Of a DNA stretch of 17,500 nucleotides, positions 16,493 through 17,500 are shown piece after piece (the first letter of the stretch is position 1; each line of letters opens with the position of its first letter). The notes beneath the pieces are model-generated. The model had not been told where the DNA came from, did no database searches, and saw only the letters and a list, made by a program, of their open reading frames with translations. Both the position numbers and the translations under genes were made by a program. Source of the stretch: Dysgonamonadaceae bacterium (GTDB taxonomy: Bacteria; Bacteroidota; Bacteroidia; Bacteroidales; Azobacteroidaceae); contig JAISNS010000184.1 of the NCBI GenBank assembly GCA_031276105.1, positions 1-17,500 on the forward strand. The letters run 5' to 3'.

Positions 16493-16569
16493 ATTGCATA
16501 AATTAATTATTATTTAATTGTTCTTAAAGCTATTCTTAATGTTTTTATATTCCATGAGATACGGGCACA

Positions 16570-16619
16570 AAAAAAAAAGTTGTAATACGAAATTTCATTC
16601 GTACTACAACTTTTTTTTT
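16570..16619 (-). terminator. Terminator-like hairpin in the susC leader, possible attenuator
   Basis: Arms 16570-16591 and 16598-16619 form a 22-bp stem with one mismatch (16585/16604) around a 6-nt loop. Nine A-T pairs lie at the base, then GTTGTA/TACAAC and TACGAA/TTCGTA. Read leftward, the stem is followed by a T tract (complement of the A run 16569-16578), the signature of an intrinsic terminator; the other strand also ends in T9, so it would work both ways. It lies about 77 bp upstream of the susC start, inside any transcript that begins further upstream. Confidence 0.6.
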
Positions 16620-16639
16620 ATTTAAATTTTTATTATATT

Positions 16640-16650
16640 CGCGCGCGCGC
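16640..16650. repeat. Short alternating CG tract
   Basis: CGCGCGCGCGC, 11 bases of alternating C and G, stands alone in strongly A+T-rich flanks, with TTTAAATTT copies on both sides (about 16620-16628 and 16660-16668). Alternating CG is the best-known Z-DNA-forming sequence. Confidence 0.85.
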
Positions 16651-16667
16651 AGTTCCTCTTTAAATTT

Positions 16668-16754
<87 letters not shown>

Positions 16755-16765
16755 AGAAATATCCG

Positions 16766-16790
16766 TTAACTTCCAAATTTTGGAAGTTAA
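16766..16790. promoter_or_regulatory. 25-bp palindrome, operator-like
   Basis: Arms TTAACTTCCAAA (16766-16777) and TTTGGAAGTTAA (16779-16790) are perfectly complementary around a single central T. It lies 12 bp beyond the CT tract and about 270 bp upstream of susC. A dimeric regulator site is plausible. On the plus strand an A run, not a T run, follows, so it is not a rightward terminator. Confidence 0.5.
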
Positions 16791-16861
16791 AAAAGATGTT
16801 TGAAATATTATTTTTAAGCGAAATTTTCATCATATATATAGTAACTAAAAATAAATGACGG

Positions 16862-16869
16862 CAAAATTA
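16862..16869 (-). promoter_or_regulatory. Weak candidate -7 box towards susC
   Basis: The minus strand reads TAATTTTG, matching TAnnTTTG. Use of this site would give a leader of about 360 nt containing the palindrome, an (AG)41 tract and the terminator-like hairpin. No -33 TTTG is seen at normal spacing, and the sequence is A+T-rich, so chance is likely. Confidence 0.2.
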
Positions 16870-16975
16870 GAGAATTTTCTTTAATCTTTGAAGAAAATCC
16901 GCACAAAATTTGCAAATAACCTGAGTTTTGGATAAGAAAAATAAAAAAAAGTGGTAAGTATTCCTTATTTTTTTG

Positions 16976-16983
16976 TAATTTTG
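16976..16983 (+). promoter_or_regulatory. Weak candidate -7 box for the transposase gene
   Basis: TAATTTTG matches TAnnTTTG and lies 31 bp before the ATG at 17015, a good distance for a short leader. No -33 element is clear. Confidence 0.3.
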
Positions 16984-17014
16984 TAATTGAAAGTTAAACA
17001 TTTACATCAAATAT

Positions 17015-17500
17015 ATGAGTTTACTTACCACAAACAAAATTACCGAAATTTTTTGTATAGTTGACGATTTCTGCAAAGAATTTTCAAAAGAATTAGCAAA
17101 AATGCCCCAATTGCCGGAAGACGGCAAGAAACACCGCAATCGTCCCTGTGGAATGTCCGAGAGTGAAATTATCCCTATTCTCCTCCTTTATCATTTCGGA
17201 ACTTTCGACAACTTCAAGCATTTTTATCTGCATTACATCTGTGTCCATTTGAGAAAAGAATTTCCAAAAGCCCTGTCATACAATCGCTTTATTCAAATTG
17301 AACACCGTGTTTTTATAACCATGATGTTCTTTGTTGAATACCGTTTGCTTCGGTAAATGTACCGGTATAACTTTCATCGATAGTACCAAAATAGAGGTTT
17401 GCCACAATAAACGCATTTATCGTAACAAAGTTTTTAAGAATTTGGCAAAAAGAGGAAAAAGTACAAAGGATATATTTCTTCCTCTCTGTTTGAATTGCTT
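17015..17500 (+). pseudogene. IS982-family transposase, frameshifted and probably internally deleted
   Basis: The first 113 codons (17015-17353) match the N-terminus of Bacteroidetes IS982-family transposases: KITEIFCIVDDFCKEFSKE, RNRPCGMSESEIIPILLLYHF, NFKHFYL and LSYNRFIQIEHRV. The frame then stops at 17354-17356. Skipping one base at about 17351 restores the family sequence GKCTGITFIDSTKIEVCHN...IYRNKVFKNLAKRGKSTK from 17352, including the first DDE acidic residue in FIDST. The expected next part (GYFFGFKLHL and about 40 further residues) is missing. Instead, a third frame from 17465 reads KGYISSSLFELL, which belongs much later in the family (the DKGY segment). The gene is therefore inactive as it stands, and it continues past the window edge. 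An insertion-sequence end upstream of susC explains part of the odd intergenic DNA. Confidence 0.85.

Noticed and set aside
16918-16940. Possible left terminal inverted repeat of the IS982 element near CCTGAGTTTTGGATAAG
   Set aside because: The right end lies outside the window, so no inverted partner can be checked; kept only as a suspicion.

Overview
The window looks like a Bacteroidales chromosome (Bacteroidetes). It carries a SusC/SusD pair, Bacteroides-type lipoproteins of the DUF4959/DUF5126/DUF5000 and DUF4998 families, a type IX secretion (T9SS) C-terminal sorting domain, an AAA-ATPase-like gene of the kind multiplied in gut Bacteroidales, and a -7 box of the TAnnTTTG type. T9SS use suggests a Porphyromonadaceae/Dysgonomonadaceae/Tannerellaceae-like relative more than a classical gut Bacteroides, but that placement is inference.

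Layout. Positions 1-494 (minus) hold the N-terminal part of an AAA-ATPase-like protein, cut by the window edge. Positions 495-860 are non-coding: a promoter-like -7 box, two tandem copies of a perfect 14-bp palindrome, and a large hairpin that probably marks the end of the operon. Positions 861-16492 are one long minus-strand gene run, a polysaccharide utilisation locus (PUL). In transcription order it reads: SusC-like TonB-dependent transporter, SusD-like lipoprotein, DUF4959-DUF5126-DUF5000 lipoprotein, DUF4998-discoidin lipoprotein, clan GH-A (GH39-like) hydrolase, BIG2 + DUF4832 glycosidase-like lipoprotein, BIG2-BIG2-discoidin lipoprotein, secreted endonuclease/exonuclease/phosphatase (EEP)-discoidin protein, small T9SS-sorted protein, and BIG2-discoidin protein. 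Most gaps are 5-70 bp. Two are larger, and each is filled by a repeat element (6891-7078 and about 3938-3998).

Positions 16493-17014 are an unusual leader region upstream of susC. It contains a terminator-like hairpin with A and T tracts, a (CG)5 run, an 82-bp pure CT dinucleotide tract and a 25-bp palindrome. Positions 17015-17500 (plus) hold an IS982-family transposase gene broken by a frameshift and probably by an internal deletion.

How the genes work together. SusC/SusD would import oligosaccharides across the outer membrane. The surface lipoproteins with discoidin or DUF5000 modules would bind glycan. The two hydrolase-like lipoproteins would cut glycosidic bonds. The EEP-discoidin protein would hydrolyse a phosphodiester in or near the same substrate. 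The substrate cannot be read from sequence. No regulator (hybrid two-component, ECF sigma/anti-sigma or SusR) lies in the window, and the SusC lacks an N-terminal STN domain, so control must come from outside or from the odd leader region.
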